Shown piece by piece: positions 1-12,800 of a stretch of 64,000 nucleotides of DNA. This stretch comes from Xanthostigma xanthostigma (taxonomy: Eukaryota > Arthropoda > Insecta > Raphidioptera > Raphidiidae). Made by a program: the position numbers and the translations under genes. The notes below the pieces were generated by a model. That model saw only the letters and a program-made list of their open reading frames with translations, made no database searches and was not told the DNA's origin. How positions within the stretch are numbered: the stretch's first letter is position 1; every line of letters starts with the position of its first letter. Where the stretch lies: positions 81,008,948-81,072,947 of the forward strand of contig OY754464.1 in assembly GCA_963575645.1 (NCBI GenBank). Reading direction: 5' to 3'.

Positions 1-657
1 TTTTTTAATGTAGGTACACGTCTACTATTTGCGAAAAAAACATTATTTTAGCAAAAAATTAAATTTTAACGCAAATTATTGCATTTTTATCTTTCTATCT
101 TGAAGTAATCGCGAAAACGCTTGTGACGTCATGTCTTAGTGACAGCTGACATTAGATGTATTTATTGGAGCAGAACTGTGGTTCAGAGGTATTTCTTAGA
201 AAGGTATATAAATATACTTAATGATATGATGGCTGTATATTAAGTATTTTCTTAAAAGTGGGGACTTAGTAGTAAAAATAGTACGGTTTTCTTCAGTTGC
301 AAGTTAACTAACCTCAAAAATAACCTAAGACATAAGTGTTATAAGATATCACAAAAAACGAATAAACAACAAATCAACTAATTAAATGATGCAGAAGTGA
401 ATGATCGCAACAAAAATTCAAGCGACACGGTGATTATTTACTTCAAATGTTTATATTTTCTTTGATTTAAGAAGGCGTGACGTCATTCGGTATTTTAGTC
501 AATATGGCCGATTGCGGTATTTTATACTTTTATTTAATTAAAAATCTTAATGTTTTTATTAACACTGGGTCATTTTAACATATATTTTTGTGTAAAACCA
601 TTTATTCTTTGATTCTTTTATACTGTCATCATGTCTATTAGAGATTTTCAAACTTAC
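1..657. other. Rme-8 intron sequence, no recognised feature
   Basis: AT-rich sequence downstream of exon 16. I see no exon, tRNA or clear transposon end in it. Confidence 0.6.
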
Positions 658-859
658 AGGATTTGAAATTGGCCAATCAGGAAACTTAGTTGCATCACAA
701 AGATGCCTGAGGTAGTAAATATTACAGAATAATTCCTTCTCCAGTTGTGGATATCGGACGGCAGGTATAGCAAGGTACTGATATCTCGCCATTATGTGAC
801 AGCGAAGTTTCGGTGAAAAGTCCGATATATGCAGCGCTACTTTTTCAATCAATAATCGC
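658..859 (-). CDS. Rme-8: Rme-8 exon 16 (last exon in window)
   Basis: Completes Arg, then [20 protein letters not shown] and [20 protein letters not shown], ending DWPISNP in phase 0 before donor GTAAGT. Residues about 1217-1284. In the family this stretch precedes the J domain, whose exon would therefore lie left of this window. Bases 1-657 hold the start of the next intron, with nothing else recognised. Confidence 0.94.
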
Positions 860-3800
860 CTAAAAAAAAACTTAATAAAAATCATCGATACACGTTTCAA
901 ATTAATTGTGAGCTTGCAGCGTCTATTTAAAGCATAGATATATATATTTAATAGATTGCGGATACACTAGCGCCTCCTGTACCTTTTAGAAGCCATTTTG
1001 TACGTGAAAACGCCGTAAAAAGCGCGCGAGATTCAAAAATATTAATTATTTTATAATATTATTTTATTGAAAAAAACAACAAAACTCACAGTAAACAGTG
1101 ATATTTCGCTCCAAAACCTATTTTCATATTGAAACGTTTCAAAAATTACAAAACTGAACATAAATATAATATAAAAGCTTAGAACATTTTACTTTGTCAA
1201 TTTGGCATCAAAGTTGACAAGCATTGATGCCAATTTGACAATGTAAAATGTTCTAAGCTTTTATTTTATATTTATGCTCAGTTTTGTAATTTTTTAAACG
1301 TTTCAATATAAAAATAGGTTTTGGAGCGAAATATCACTGTTTACTGCGAGTTTTATCGTTTTTCCATTAACATCATATTATAGAATATTTAATCTTTTTA
1401 AATCCCGCGCGCTTTTTACGGCGTTTTCCACGTACAAAATGGTTTCCATAAGGCTTCTAATTGGAACCATTCCGCACAATGCTCAAGGATAGGCATCCGC
1501 TATCTATTAATATATATATCTATGATTTAAAGTCGTCGATCACTTGGAGTCAAGGAAAAAATTTATAATTATCGTTTGTGTCGAATCTTTGTCTGTTATC
1601 GATTAAAGAATTCTCTAGCTTTCAACCTCAAATTTAGGATCTGGGTGATTGACGACCACATGATACTCTAATTGGTGCTAAAAATAATATTGACAAATTT
1701 AGGGACCACTTATTCCTTACATCAGAAAAAAGGTTGATCTGTATTAGCTGCTGTTATTGTTTAATTTTTTTATGTTGCATGATTTAAATTTTTAAAACAT
1801 CTACAGAAAAATGTATTCTTATAGGCTGTGCACATAAAGCCTACTAGCGCCTCTAGTGGGTAATAGAGAATTATTTAACTCAGTTTTTGTGGAAATCGCG
1901 ACAAGTTTCTATAATAATAATAAGAGATTTATTCTCAACAGGAAGACCCATTTACAGATAATACAAAAAAAAAAATGGTGATAAGTCAAAAACTTTAGTT
2001 GGTCATGATGTGTCAAAAAAAAATGTAATAAGGAAAACTGCAGATCGTAAACCATTATATAAATAGCATAGCATAAAAGGTACGTGAGAATTATATATTT
2101 ATCAATTATGACGTACAATATATAAATAATTAATTTGTTTACACCAGCGGAACGTCAAATTATGGCGCCAATGGTCTTTATTTTACATAAATCACCATCA
2201 GCGCAACAGCCCGGAACACAACAAGCATTTCCAGATCGCTTAGTTTTTTCCATGTTTTCTTTGTAATTAAAAAACTTCATAAAGTTATAACTATTTTCAC
2301 TTTTAATAAACATTGCTCACTGACATACGGAAGATTTGAGTTTGAAGTTTCCCCTAGTGCTCACCACAAACGCTCGCATCGAAAAATTTGTAGCTTCGCC
2401 TCCATGCACAGAGCCCATAGTATCTAAGTTTTTTTACTATATATTTATAATCATATAAATAACAATAAATAATCTTATAAATAAAAAAAATTGACGATGT
2501 GACAGTCAGTAAGTCAACCCAATAAAAAATAAACTTGAATTTCTTTTTACCTCATTTCTGTACTCCAAATAGCTTCGGGTGTATCATATTCTCCTAAAAA
2601 TATTTGTGCGAACTTGTCAGCACCGTGATTTTCCAAATAATAAACCATCGCTTCGGGTAAGAGCTGTCCCAAAACACTACGTTGCATTATATCTGATGTA
2701 ACATTCTAAAACGCAAATTACAACCTTCAGAAAACATTTTCAAGTTCAATTCTCCATTACCTAGTTTTCTCCGTAAAAAAAATATCTCTGGTCCTCTCAT
2801 AAACATTCAGATTCATAATAGCTCATAGATATATATATTTAATAGATTGCGGATACACTAGCGCCTCCTGTACCTTTTAGAAGCCATCTTGTACGTGGAA
2901 AACGCCGTCAAAAGCGCGCGAGATTCAAAAATATTAATTATTTTATAATATGATTTTATTGAGAAAAACGACAAAACTCACAGTAAACAGTGATATTTCG
3001 CTCCAAAACCCATTTTTATACTGCAAAGTTTCAAAAATTACATAATTGAGCATAAATATAATGTAAAAGCTTAGAACATTTTACATTGTCAATTTGGCAT
3101 CAAGGTTGACAAGCTTGATGCCACTCTGACAATGTAAAATGTTCTAAGCTTTTATATTATATTTTCAGTTTTGTAATTTTTGAAACGTTTCAATATAAAA
3201 ATAGGTTTTGGAGCGAAATATCACTGTTTACTGCGAGTTTTATTGTTTTTCCATTAACATCATATTATAGAATATTTAATCTTTTTGAATCCCGCGCGCT
3301 TTTAACGGCGTTTTCCACGTACAAAATGGCTTCCGTATGGCTTCTAATTGGAACCATTCCGCACAATGCTCAAGGATAGGCATCCGCTATCTATTAATAT
3401 ATATATCTATGTAATAGCTACACAATATAACCTCAAAAAATTTTGACAGCTGACAGGAGATTAAGAGGATGAGAACGAGCCGCCATGCTTTTAACATTGG
3501 TCGCCTGAGAGAAAATACGCACGGTATGAAAATAAGGCACTCCGCGCAGACACGCTCTCGCAAAATGCGCAAATTGACCCGAAAGGTCTTCTGCGCACGT
3601 TCGAATACGCCGACAGCGCCGCCTGGTATAGCGCCGTATTTTCTCTCAACTAAGAGCTTGGAGTTCAGTTTTCTTCTTTCTAATCTCCTTGCAGTTGGCC
3701 TGAACGCTCTAGATATTTAAACTGCTCAAACTGCCTGCCATGAACGTCACTTCCGTGACATATTTCCGTTACACTCCACCCAATCTCAATAGCAGAAATT

Positions 3801-6800
3801 GGGTGAATGGGTCAGTAACGATGTTTGCACATAAAAAATCTCAACGTTTCAATGGGAAACACTGTCTAAACATGTAAGTTAACGAACCTCTTCAGATCTG
3901 GTGGCCTGCTTCATATGAGTTAGTTGTAGGAACTTTGCGATGGGCAGAACATTGCTACCCGTATACATGAGTATGAAAAAGAATACGCCCGTTTGGTAGA
4001 GCTTCGATACTTCCGGATTGTCTTGCATGACTTCGCACAGAAGCAGTGCTACCTTCTCGACCAATGTCGGATCGAACGTCAGTAATAACTGTACAACGTG
4101 CGACAACAATAAATGATCCGATAGCAAACGCTTGACGCGCGGTAACGGGCGTATTATAGCGTCATCAGCATCGCTAAAACACAATGTTATTTTCATTCAA
4201 CTCATGCGCGTTATTCATGTTTTATCATGCCTAAAAACCGAACCCTAAATAGCCATTTACCGACTGGTGACAATTACTTGTCATAACTCAATGAAGATTC
4301 CTACTAGCTCGGCCATTGTGGAGTAATGAAAATAAACGTAACTATTTTCTGAGTCGTAACGAAATAGTAGGTAACAACAACTCCGTTGTTACCCATTGAG
4401 GCTAAAATTGAGAGGCCGAATGTTTTCGACATGGAGTTTATTCATAACCGGCTAACCTCAAACCAAAACATTGAATCGTGCTGTTTGGTGCTGTTAGTAT
4501 TGACAGTTTTTTTATAAAGAAATAAATAGATATTTACAACATCTCATTATAATTAAAACATGAATAACGCGCAATTGTTGAATAAAATTATGGGCGCAAC
4601 TTGTAGGCTAAGTCATGACCTGTCAGCGCGATGAATGACTTAGACTACTAGTTACGCCAATAACTATTATTTGGTTTCGATTAGTGAATTAAGGAGGTTG
4701 AGGCGTTAATCGAAGATAATGAAAAAAATCTGAAATAAAGTTTTTTTAATAGATTTTTTCATGACAATATTTTCTGTAAAAAATCCAAAATCATTAGGAG
4801 ATTTATAGAGTTAAAAATTAAAAAAAAACTTTTACATGTAAGTCTTATGGAAAATATTTCAACCTAGCATGCAAACGGTACATTTTAATTTATAGCAAAT
4901 AATCAAATAATGTCAGCTGTTTCGAAAACTAACTATGTAAAGTATCGATGTCTTACGCATATTTTAATATTTTTTTTCCAATTTAATTAGGAGACTTTTA
5001 ATAAATTAAAAAAATTATTAAACCTTAGCACTTTTCAATTATGGACTTTTATTTTTAACAATTTTAACTGATTTTTCAACTGTTTAGTGATTTAATTTTA
5101 ATTTATATTACTTCTAATTTCTTTTTTTAATTATTTACTGCAAAAAAATATGTAAAATACAGATATTTACATAAACTAATTTTTTCTAACCTAACTTTGT
5201 ACAAAAAATTCAAAAGTTAGTTCATTAAGTAAAACACTGAAATCATTAATTAATAATAAAAAAAATGATTTATATATGCCTTAATGACAATAATTTATTG
5301 GTATCATCGACTTATAACCTTTTGTAAAAATTTATTATGGAGAAGTTTTAGAACTCGACTTACTTTTGATTGGGACTGTAAGGCGCATCAACCTCCTCAA
5401 ACAAATAGTAAAAGAATTTAATCATTTATCGGACAATAACATACATACCGGCTTGGAAAGTACTGACACATTTGTATCAAAATGTTTAGGATTAGTGTAG
5501 CAAGGTCCGTCTCATTCAAGACACTGCTTCCTCTCGCAACGAGCGTCCATTTTAGCTGTGGCACAAATTTTATGGCACGCCATGTTTCCATTCCGCTGGC
5601 CCAACATTTAGTCGCCTGGGTTATTTCGTTTCTGGACCATTTTTCCTTGATCTGAAAATGCTCACATTAGGTTCGTTCCAAGCAGCCGCGAACGGTAATA
5701 GAACCGTACACGGTCGTGTCACTGCGCAAGACTAATTTGCGCACTAGCTCAAAAATCAATACCGCGCAACACAGTCTTGCGCAGTAACAAGACTGTGTAC
5801 GGTTTTATTATTGTTCGCGGCTGCTTGGAACGAACTTATTATTATCAATGATAATAATATGTGTTGTTTGCATGTTTTACTTCACCACGCGTCAAGATTA
5901 CACGCACTTTTTTTACCATTCCAACCCACAAGTTTAGGTGAAAAACCACTTTTCAAAATTTTACAATATCTTTTCGTTTTGAGGTCCCCCGAATCCAAAA
6001 AACATATTTTTGGAAAAACACTGTGTCTGTCTGTGAGCACGATACAGGTCAAACGGATTGACACCAAATTTTGGGAAGATGTTTGGTATGCAAATATGAA
6101 GATATCTATTGGGAAAAATCGGCGCATGCGCAAAAGAGATATATGCTATAACGGTGTTTTTTTTTTTTTTTTTTATAACAATGGTATACTTTTCATAACG
6201 GCTTATTATTCTATTTATTTTTTCAAATAAGTTTCATTAAAATTTTTATTTCTAAACTTTATAGTTTCTGAAATATTTTGAAAAAAAAATCAACTGTTCT
6301 TTTGTGTGGTAGATCTGTCAGAAATAAACTAGTTAAGCTTGCTTTGATTAATTTTTGCATGACGTGGAACCATGGCAACGAATAGCAAATATCATATTGA
6401 ATACTAGCCATTACTCGTGTCACCTCACGCGATATCAGAAACTTTATTCTCTATATTATACGATATCAAATGTCAATATTTATGAAGTTGGAATGGTCCC
6501 GTCCATAGATATATATATATTAATAGATAGCGGATGTCTATCCTTGAGCATTGTGCGGAATGGTTCCAATTAGAAGTCATATGGAAAGCCATTTTGTACG
6601 TGGAAAACGCCGTAAAAAGCGCGCGGGATTCAAAAAGATTAAATATTCTATAATATGATGTTAATGGAAAAACAATAAAACTCGCAGTAAACAGTGATAT
6701 TTCGCTCCAAAACCGATTTTTATATTGAAACGTTTCAAAAATTACAAAACAGCATAAATATAATATAAAAGCTTAGAACATTTTACATTGTCACATCAAG

Positions 6801-9800
6801 GTTGACAAGCATTGATGCCAATCTGACAATGTAAAATGTTCTAAGCTTTTACATTATATTTATGCTCAATTTTGTAATTTTTGAAACGTTTCAGTATAAA
6901 AATAGGTTTTGGAGCGAAATATCACTGTTTACTGTGAGTTTTGTCGTTTTTCTCAATAAAATCATATTACAAAATAATTAATATTTTTGAATCTCGCGCG
7001 CTTTTTACGGCGTTTTCCACGTACAAAATGGCTTCTAAAAGGTACAGGAGGCGCTAGTGTATCCGCAATCTATTAAATATATATATCTATGGTCCCGTCG
7101 CCCAATTGGCTGGATTTTTTTTTTACATATGGCACTTTTGAACTGTCAAAAACTTTCAATATGTACCAAAACTTACTTCATTTATACTCAATGGACCCTT
7201 CGACTTGCTGTCTCCTTCGTCTTGATAATACCATTCAGTTATCTCGGCGCCTTCCATTCCGGGCCCCGCTTCGATGACATTAGTCTGCGTGGGTACGACA
7301 GCGCGGGATGTGTGCAGGTGTGCCAACGTTAACAAGTTTACGAGAATGCGCACGCCGTTTGCCTCCATGATATCTTTGACATTGCGCCTATTCAGAATTA
7401 ATTTGTGTATAAACATCACGAGACGATCTCTTTCTGCCCTGTCGACGCTCTGCAAGCAATATGATTAAAACGTTCACATTTAAAATAGTTACAAAAGAAT
7501 CTTGTGGGTAAGCAGCATACGAGGAGACACTTTAGTGTGAAGTAGGGCTTAAAAACTTGAAAATGGATCATTCCATGTCAAATCGATCGATAGTTGGAAT
7601 CGGCCCTTTCCGATTTGAATGAAATTTGGTCAGAAGTTTTCTTTCATCCTATAACGAAGTTTTACCAATGGATAAGAATTAAAAAAAATGTTTTCAAAAG
7701 AGTTGCAAAATTCATAAATTTATCATTTTTTGGAATCTTCCAAGTTTATTTTTTATCTCGAAAACTATTATAGTTACAAAAATCGGCCTTGATTCATTTT
7801 AAAGAGGATATTTGGGGCTACAAAAAAAATATATTGAAAAATCAAAAAATTGCAAAATTTTAAAATTTTCAAAATTGAATAAATAAAAACTTAGATTTGG
7901 CTGAAATTTTTTTGTAGATTACTTCTATCTGTTTTTAAAAGACCCTGAAATTTTCAGAGAGGTGTTTTTCTTTTTTTTAAACATATGAATTTTCGAATTT
8001 TGAAAAAAAAATTAAATTAAATACTTATTGCTCAAAATTATGAAATTAAATATTTGTTTAATTTTGACGTGATAACGTCTTATAAATTGATGAATCACCA
8101 ATCTTATAAATTGATAAAACACCGGCTGCATGCACGAAAAAGTGTAACGTTCCTAAATCCTAACGTTCCTAATGTTCGTAGCGCGTAACGTTCCGCCTGA
8201 CCCTGTGCGTGCTTTTTGCTAATTTCTCGCTCAATTTAAATCAGATCGGTTTGAAACCAGTCTTAAACGAAAGAGGAGAACATTTTACATAGATTTCGTA
8301 TAACAGAATTTGCCTAAACAGTTTTTTTATACAAATTTATATAGAAAAATAGCTGTATAAATGCAATGTTGTCTAATGCATGGCGCGACGCGGTCGTTCG
8401 TCTTTGTTTGCCGTACATGGAAATTAGAAGATAACGTATGTCTTGTCTTAACATGAAAACGGCTGCATTTCTAATGTTTAATTCAATTTTTTGCCATTAG
8501 TATTTTGTGAAATGCAACGCCTTCTAAGTTAAGTATTGGAATAACAAATTATTATTAGAACATAATACTTTGACAGTTGCAAACGTCACTTTTGACATTT
8601 CTTTCATTCCGACACCAAGGATAAGCGGATTGAAACCAAATTTTGGGAGGTTTAGGTTATGTATTACGGAATACGTTATTACGTAAAACTATCGTCCGTA
8701 AACCGACTTTACAGACAACCAATTTTTTTTTTCAAAATTCAAAAATTCATATGTTCGAAAAAAAGAAAAACATCTCTTTTAAAAACAGTTAGAGGTCGTA
8801 TTCTACAAAAAAAAATAGAGCCAAAAAAAATAAGTTTTTTATTTATTTAATTTTGAAAATTTCAAATTGAAGTTATTTAATTTTTCAAATTTTTTTTCAG
8901 GTATATATTTTGTAGCCACAAATATCTTCTTTAAAATTAACCAAGGTCAACTTTTGTAACTATAATAGTTTTCGAGATATTCAAAAAATAAACTTGGAAG
9001 ATTAAAAAAAAAGTGATAAATTTTTTAATTTTGCTACTCTATTAAAAACATTGTTTTAATTCTTTTACTTTGTTAAAACTTCATTATAGGATGAAAGAAA
9101 ACGTCTTACCAAATTTCATCCAAATCGGAAAACTATCGGTTGATTTGACAAATTTTTACCAAAGTGTCACTAAATTATAAAAATTGTGTCTAAATAAATT
9201 TAGAAAACTTACTTTATCTAACATATTTATGATGTATTTGGAGTCACTAAATGGACCAATATCTTCATAATATTTTCCATAAACAATGGTCATAGCCTGA
9301 AGACATATACATTTCATTTCTGTTTTTCCAGTCAATAAAAATCGGTGGTATAAATCGTTGAAGAATTCATATCTGAAAAAAAAACAGAAAACTTGCAGCG
9401 ATACATCATTAAACCGATATAATCTAAATTATCGATTAAATTGACATATCGATAATTGATATATGGATATAATTTTTAAGAAAGTTTGGTAGAGGAACAA
9501 TTTTAAAAGAAACTTTACCAATGTTTCGCTTGTGGCTTCTTTTTAAATTGTTCCTCTCCTAAACTTTCTCTCAACGTTAATATCTCATTGGAAAAAACTT
9601 CGACATAAAAAAAATATCGTAACTCGATATATCGATCGGTATCGCAATCAATATATCAAAAATAGTTGGCAAAACCAAAAGTGCACATCCCGCAAGTTTT
9701 CCACTGTATGATAAAAAAATAACAATTAAAAAATATTTTTAATAAATTTAAAAAGATTTAAAAATTTAAAGAAATAAATAATTAAAAATTGAAAAAATAT

Positions 9801-12800
9801 TTTTTTTAAGTTTGCAAAAATAAAAAAAATTAAGAACTATACATAATATAATATATTATAATTAATATCAAGTGGAATAAAATAAAACAAAATAAAAAGA
9901 AAAAAAAAGAAAAAAATCAATGATCTCGTAAGGAATCGAACCCAGGACCTTGCCCTTGGGGATCCAACGGCATAACCATTACGCTACGGCGGCCTACTAC
10001 GTGTAGTGGTGTTATCACGGTATAGAAGTGTAGCACTTGTTTTATGGATTACACTATATTTACACAGCAATTATTATATTGTTTTTTTAAACTATTAGCT
10101 GTCAAAAATAATAAAATAAAACTGTTTATAAAAATTAAACTACTGAACACATTTTAGTGATTTTAAATAGGGTTCTGGTCTGATAGTAAACAAAGTGAAT
10201 AAAATATAACCCAAGGCAATCCGACCAAAATTGCGATCTGTAGAGTCGTGACGTACGTACATACGTACAGACCAACCGACAACTGCTGTTTGTGATTTTC
10301 ATTTACAATTTTAATAGTATTTATGAACTCGAATTGATTTAAAAATGGTTCTGTTTTATAGATTAGAATCTCCTCTTTTCAAAAAGCTTCAATTTGAATG
10401 GATTTCGTGTGAAATTAACTTAGATATAACTTCTTATATGAACGAAAGTCAGCTCTGACGCACAAAGCGATAATAAAGCACATACCGCTAGTTTAGCGGT
10501 ATGTGCAAAAGTACTCAGCTCTAGTCATTACTACATTTTTACAATTAAAAAATCTATTCCAGAGCACTGTACACTTAGTATAGGATGATAGGGCTTCACC
10601 ACTCAGAAAATAAATGAACTTAGCTTACGATTTTCTAATTGGTGATTCTAAATTTTCGTTTTCCAGTAGCAATCTAAGATAATAGTCCCCTATTCGTATT
10701 TCATCCGCAAGGCACTGATAGTGAAGCTCGAACTCTTGATGATTCCACGCAATCAAAGCGCCGCCCGCAAGTTCTCTATCCGAGGCAAAAGCACGAATCT
10801 CGTTATCCAAAGCATTCCTTAACTCTTCTCTCGTCTAAAACAAATTAGAACAGTTTTGAGGTTATATTACTTTTGGCGCGTTAAGAACAGATGACGAGAG
10901 TGACTTTTTAATGATGAGCGCGCATACTGTAACAGCAAACTTAACAAGATGAAGTTTCCGCCTGTAACTTTAAAAATAACAGGATGAAGTTGTCGAGAGT
11001 AACATAAAATTTAACAGGATGAAGTTGCTCACTAAAACCATATGCCTGCACATTTTGTAAAATATTTTGATTTTTAGCACGTTTATCGGAAATTCGACTG
11101 ACTATGGAGGGTACAATACGCGCCACAGTCTAAAAGGTTCGGAAGTTAGTTACAAACTGCGTCGCAAAGGCGCATTTTAGAGCCGTTGTGACTCCCACCA
11201 TCTCCCAGCTACCTGCATGGAACGTGCGCTCGTCGGTGATTGGCCGTGATCGCTCGTTGCCTTTGTCACTTGTCGCTTTCCTGCTTTAAAGTACAGTCGA
11301 GTACGCTATTGTCAAGTTGTTATTGTTATTTTAGTTTTGTTGAGTTGCGAGTTTGTAGTTTTTCAACAGACTGTACAAGCGCAAGCCCGCATTCGCATCT
11401 AACTTCCGAACCTTTTAGATTCTTGGCGCGTATTATAGTTGTAAAGAGAACCATCTTGTATGGGAGTAAAACTGAAAAAGTTTCCGTCTGACACAGTTCA
11501 AAAAGTGACCAGAATGGCGCTAGTGTAGGAAAAGTGTTTAATGTAAACTTTGCAGTTGTAGACGAAGTGAAGTGTGCTGAAAGAAATATTTAATATTTTT
11601 GGCGACTAAATTAGTTAATATATTCACAGCAAAGAAAATCTCAATCATTTACGTAGTCAAACATTATTTGGTAGAGAGATATAGACACATTTGTTTACGC
11701 TCACTGAATTTTTGCTGTAAGCATTCACAATTTCAAAAGTATAATAAAGAATTAGATTTTTGCAATTTTTTCAAGGCGTAACCCTTTAAAAAAATGCGAT
11801 TTTTGACGAAAACTGAAGTCTTTCGGAACTTTGGCAATATCATCATGTATACAGTATGTAAACGAGTAAGGTTCACATAGGGAAATTAGCATTGGGAAAA
11901 AATACTTGGATCAGAGTTAACCATGACTGCATTAATTGTTATTTCTATTGAATTATCGTGGTAATCTTGAGGATTTCTATTTTATTTTCATTTATTTTTA
12001 TTTTACTTGGCTTTTTTAATAATAAAAAGCTCTTATAAATCATTATTTTAATTTTTGTGTACAAAAATAAAACAAAAAAACAACTCCATCTGTTTGGAAA
12101 CATTTCATTCAAAAATTGTCTGACTGGTATGACGTATGCGCGTTGGTAAATCAGTGACCCAATGTCTTTAGGTTCAACACGAATAGGCGGAGATATTTGA
12201 TCTCGCACCATATTTAAGTATTTTTGGGAATTTAATGTCCCATTAATAAAAAAAAGTCCGATTATGTTATAATCATTTGAATATTTTTTTCGGTAGTATA
12301 CACATTCATTTTGCAAAAGAATATTATCTGTCAAATTGAGAAACAAGATTTCAAGGCTCACTCTGATCCAGTCATTTTTTCCCAATGTTAATTTCCCTAT
12401 GTACACTTCACGTGTTTAAATACTGTATAGAAAAAAACACGCTGAATACAGCATGGTCGTAAAACGTCGTGTGTCATCCAAAAAAAGTTTCAAACTAAAG
12501 AAAAATAGTATTTAACCATCCCCCCTCTCCCTTTACAAGTAACGCCACTGATTTAGTGGCCCACGAGCTAGTACTAAAAAAAAACGAGTGTGCTTTAGAC
12601 CACACGACAGAAGTAAAACTTCTTCCTGCCATAATTTGTTATTATTCACCCGAAAATTCACAAAATATGAACTATAAAATGAATTTACAATTTTATTCAC
12701 TTTAAACGTAGAATATTACATAAAAATAATGAAAACAAAAGTATGCCAAGTATGTGTCATTCTATTGTTAGTACTGCTTATATTTTCGGCCACCTGATGG

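Noticed and set aside
559..900. 113-codon minus-strand frame as a stand-alone gene
   Set aside because: Only 658-859 is coding: it is Rme-8 exon 16. The rest is intron read through both splice sites.
3469..3720. 83-codon frame in relatively GC-rich sequence between Rme-8 exons 14 and 15
   Set aside because: No recognisable protein, no second copy to compare, no splice context; more likely intronic.
5811..6230. 139-codon plus-strand frame
   Set aside because: Overlaps a dispersed repeat found inverted at 32030-32290 and a T-run; no protein similarity.
9937..10005. Functional tRNA gene on the minus strand
   Set aside because: Pol III boxes are present but the acceptor stem does not pair, so a SINE head is more likely.
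11240..11491. Open frame beginning [20 protein letters not shown], repeated at 16091-16336 and 35966-36199
   Set aside because: It lies wholly inside family C MITEs; conservation follows from DNA repetition, and the protein resembles nothing known.
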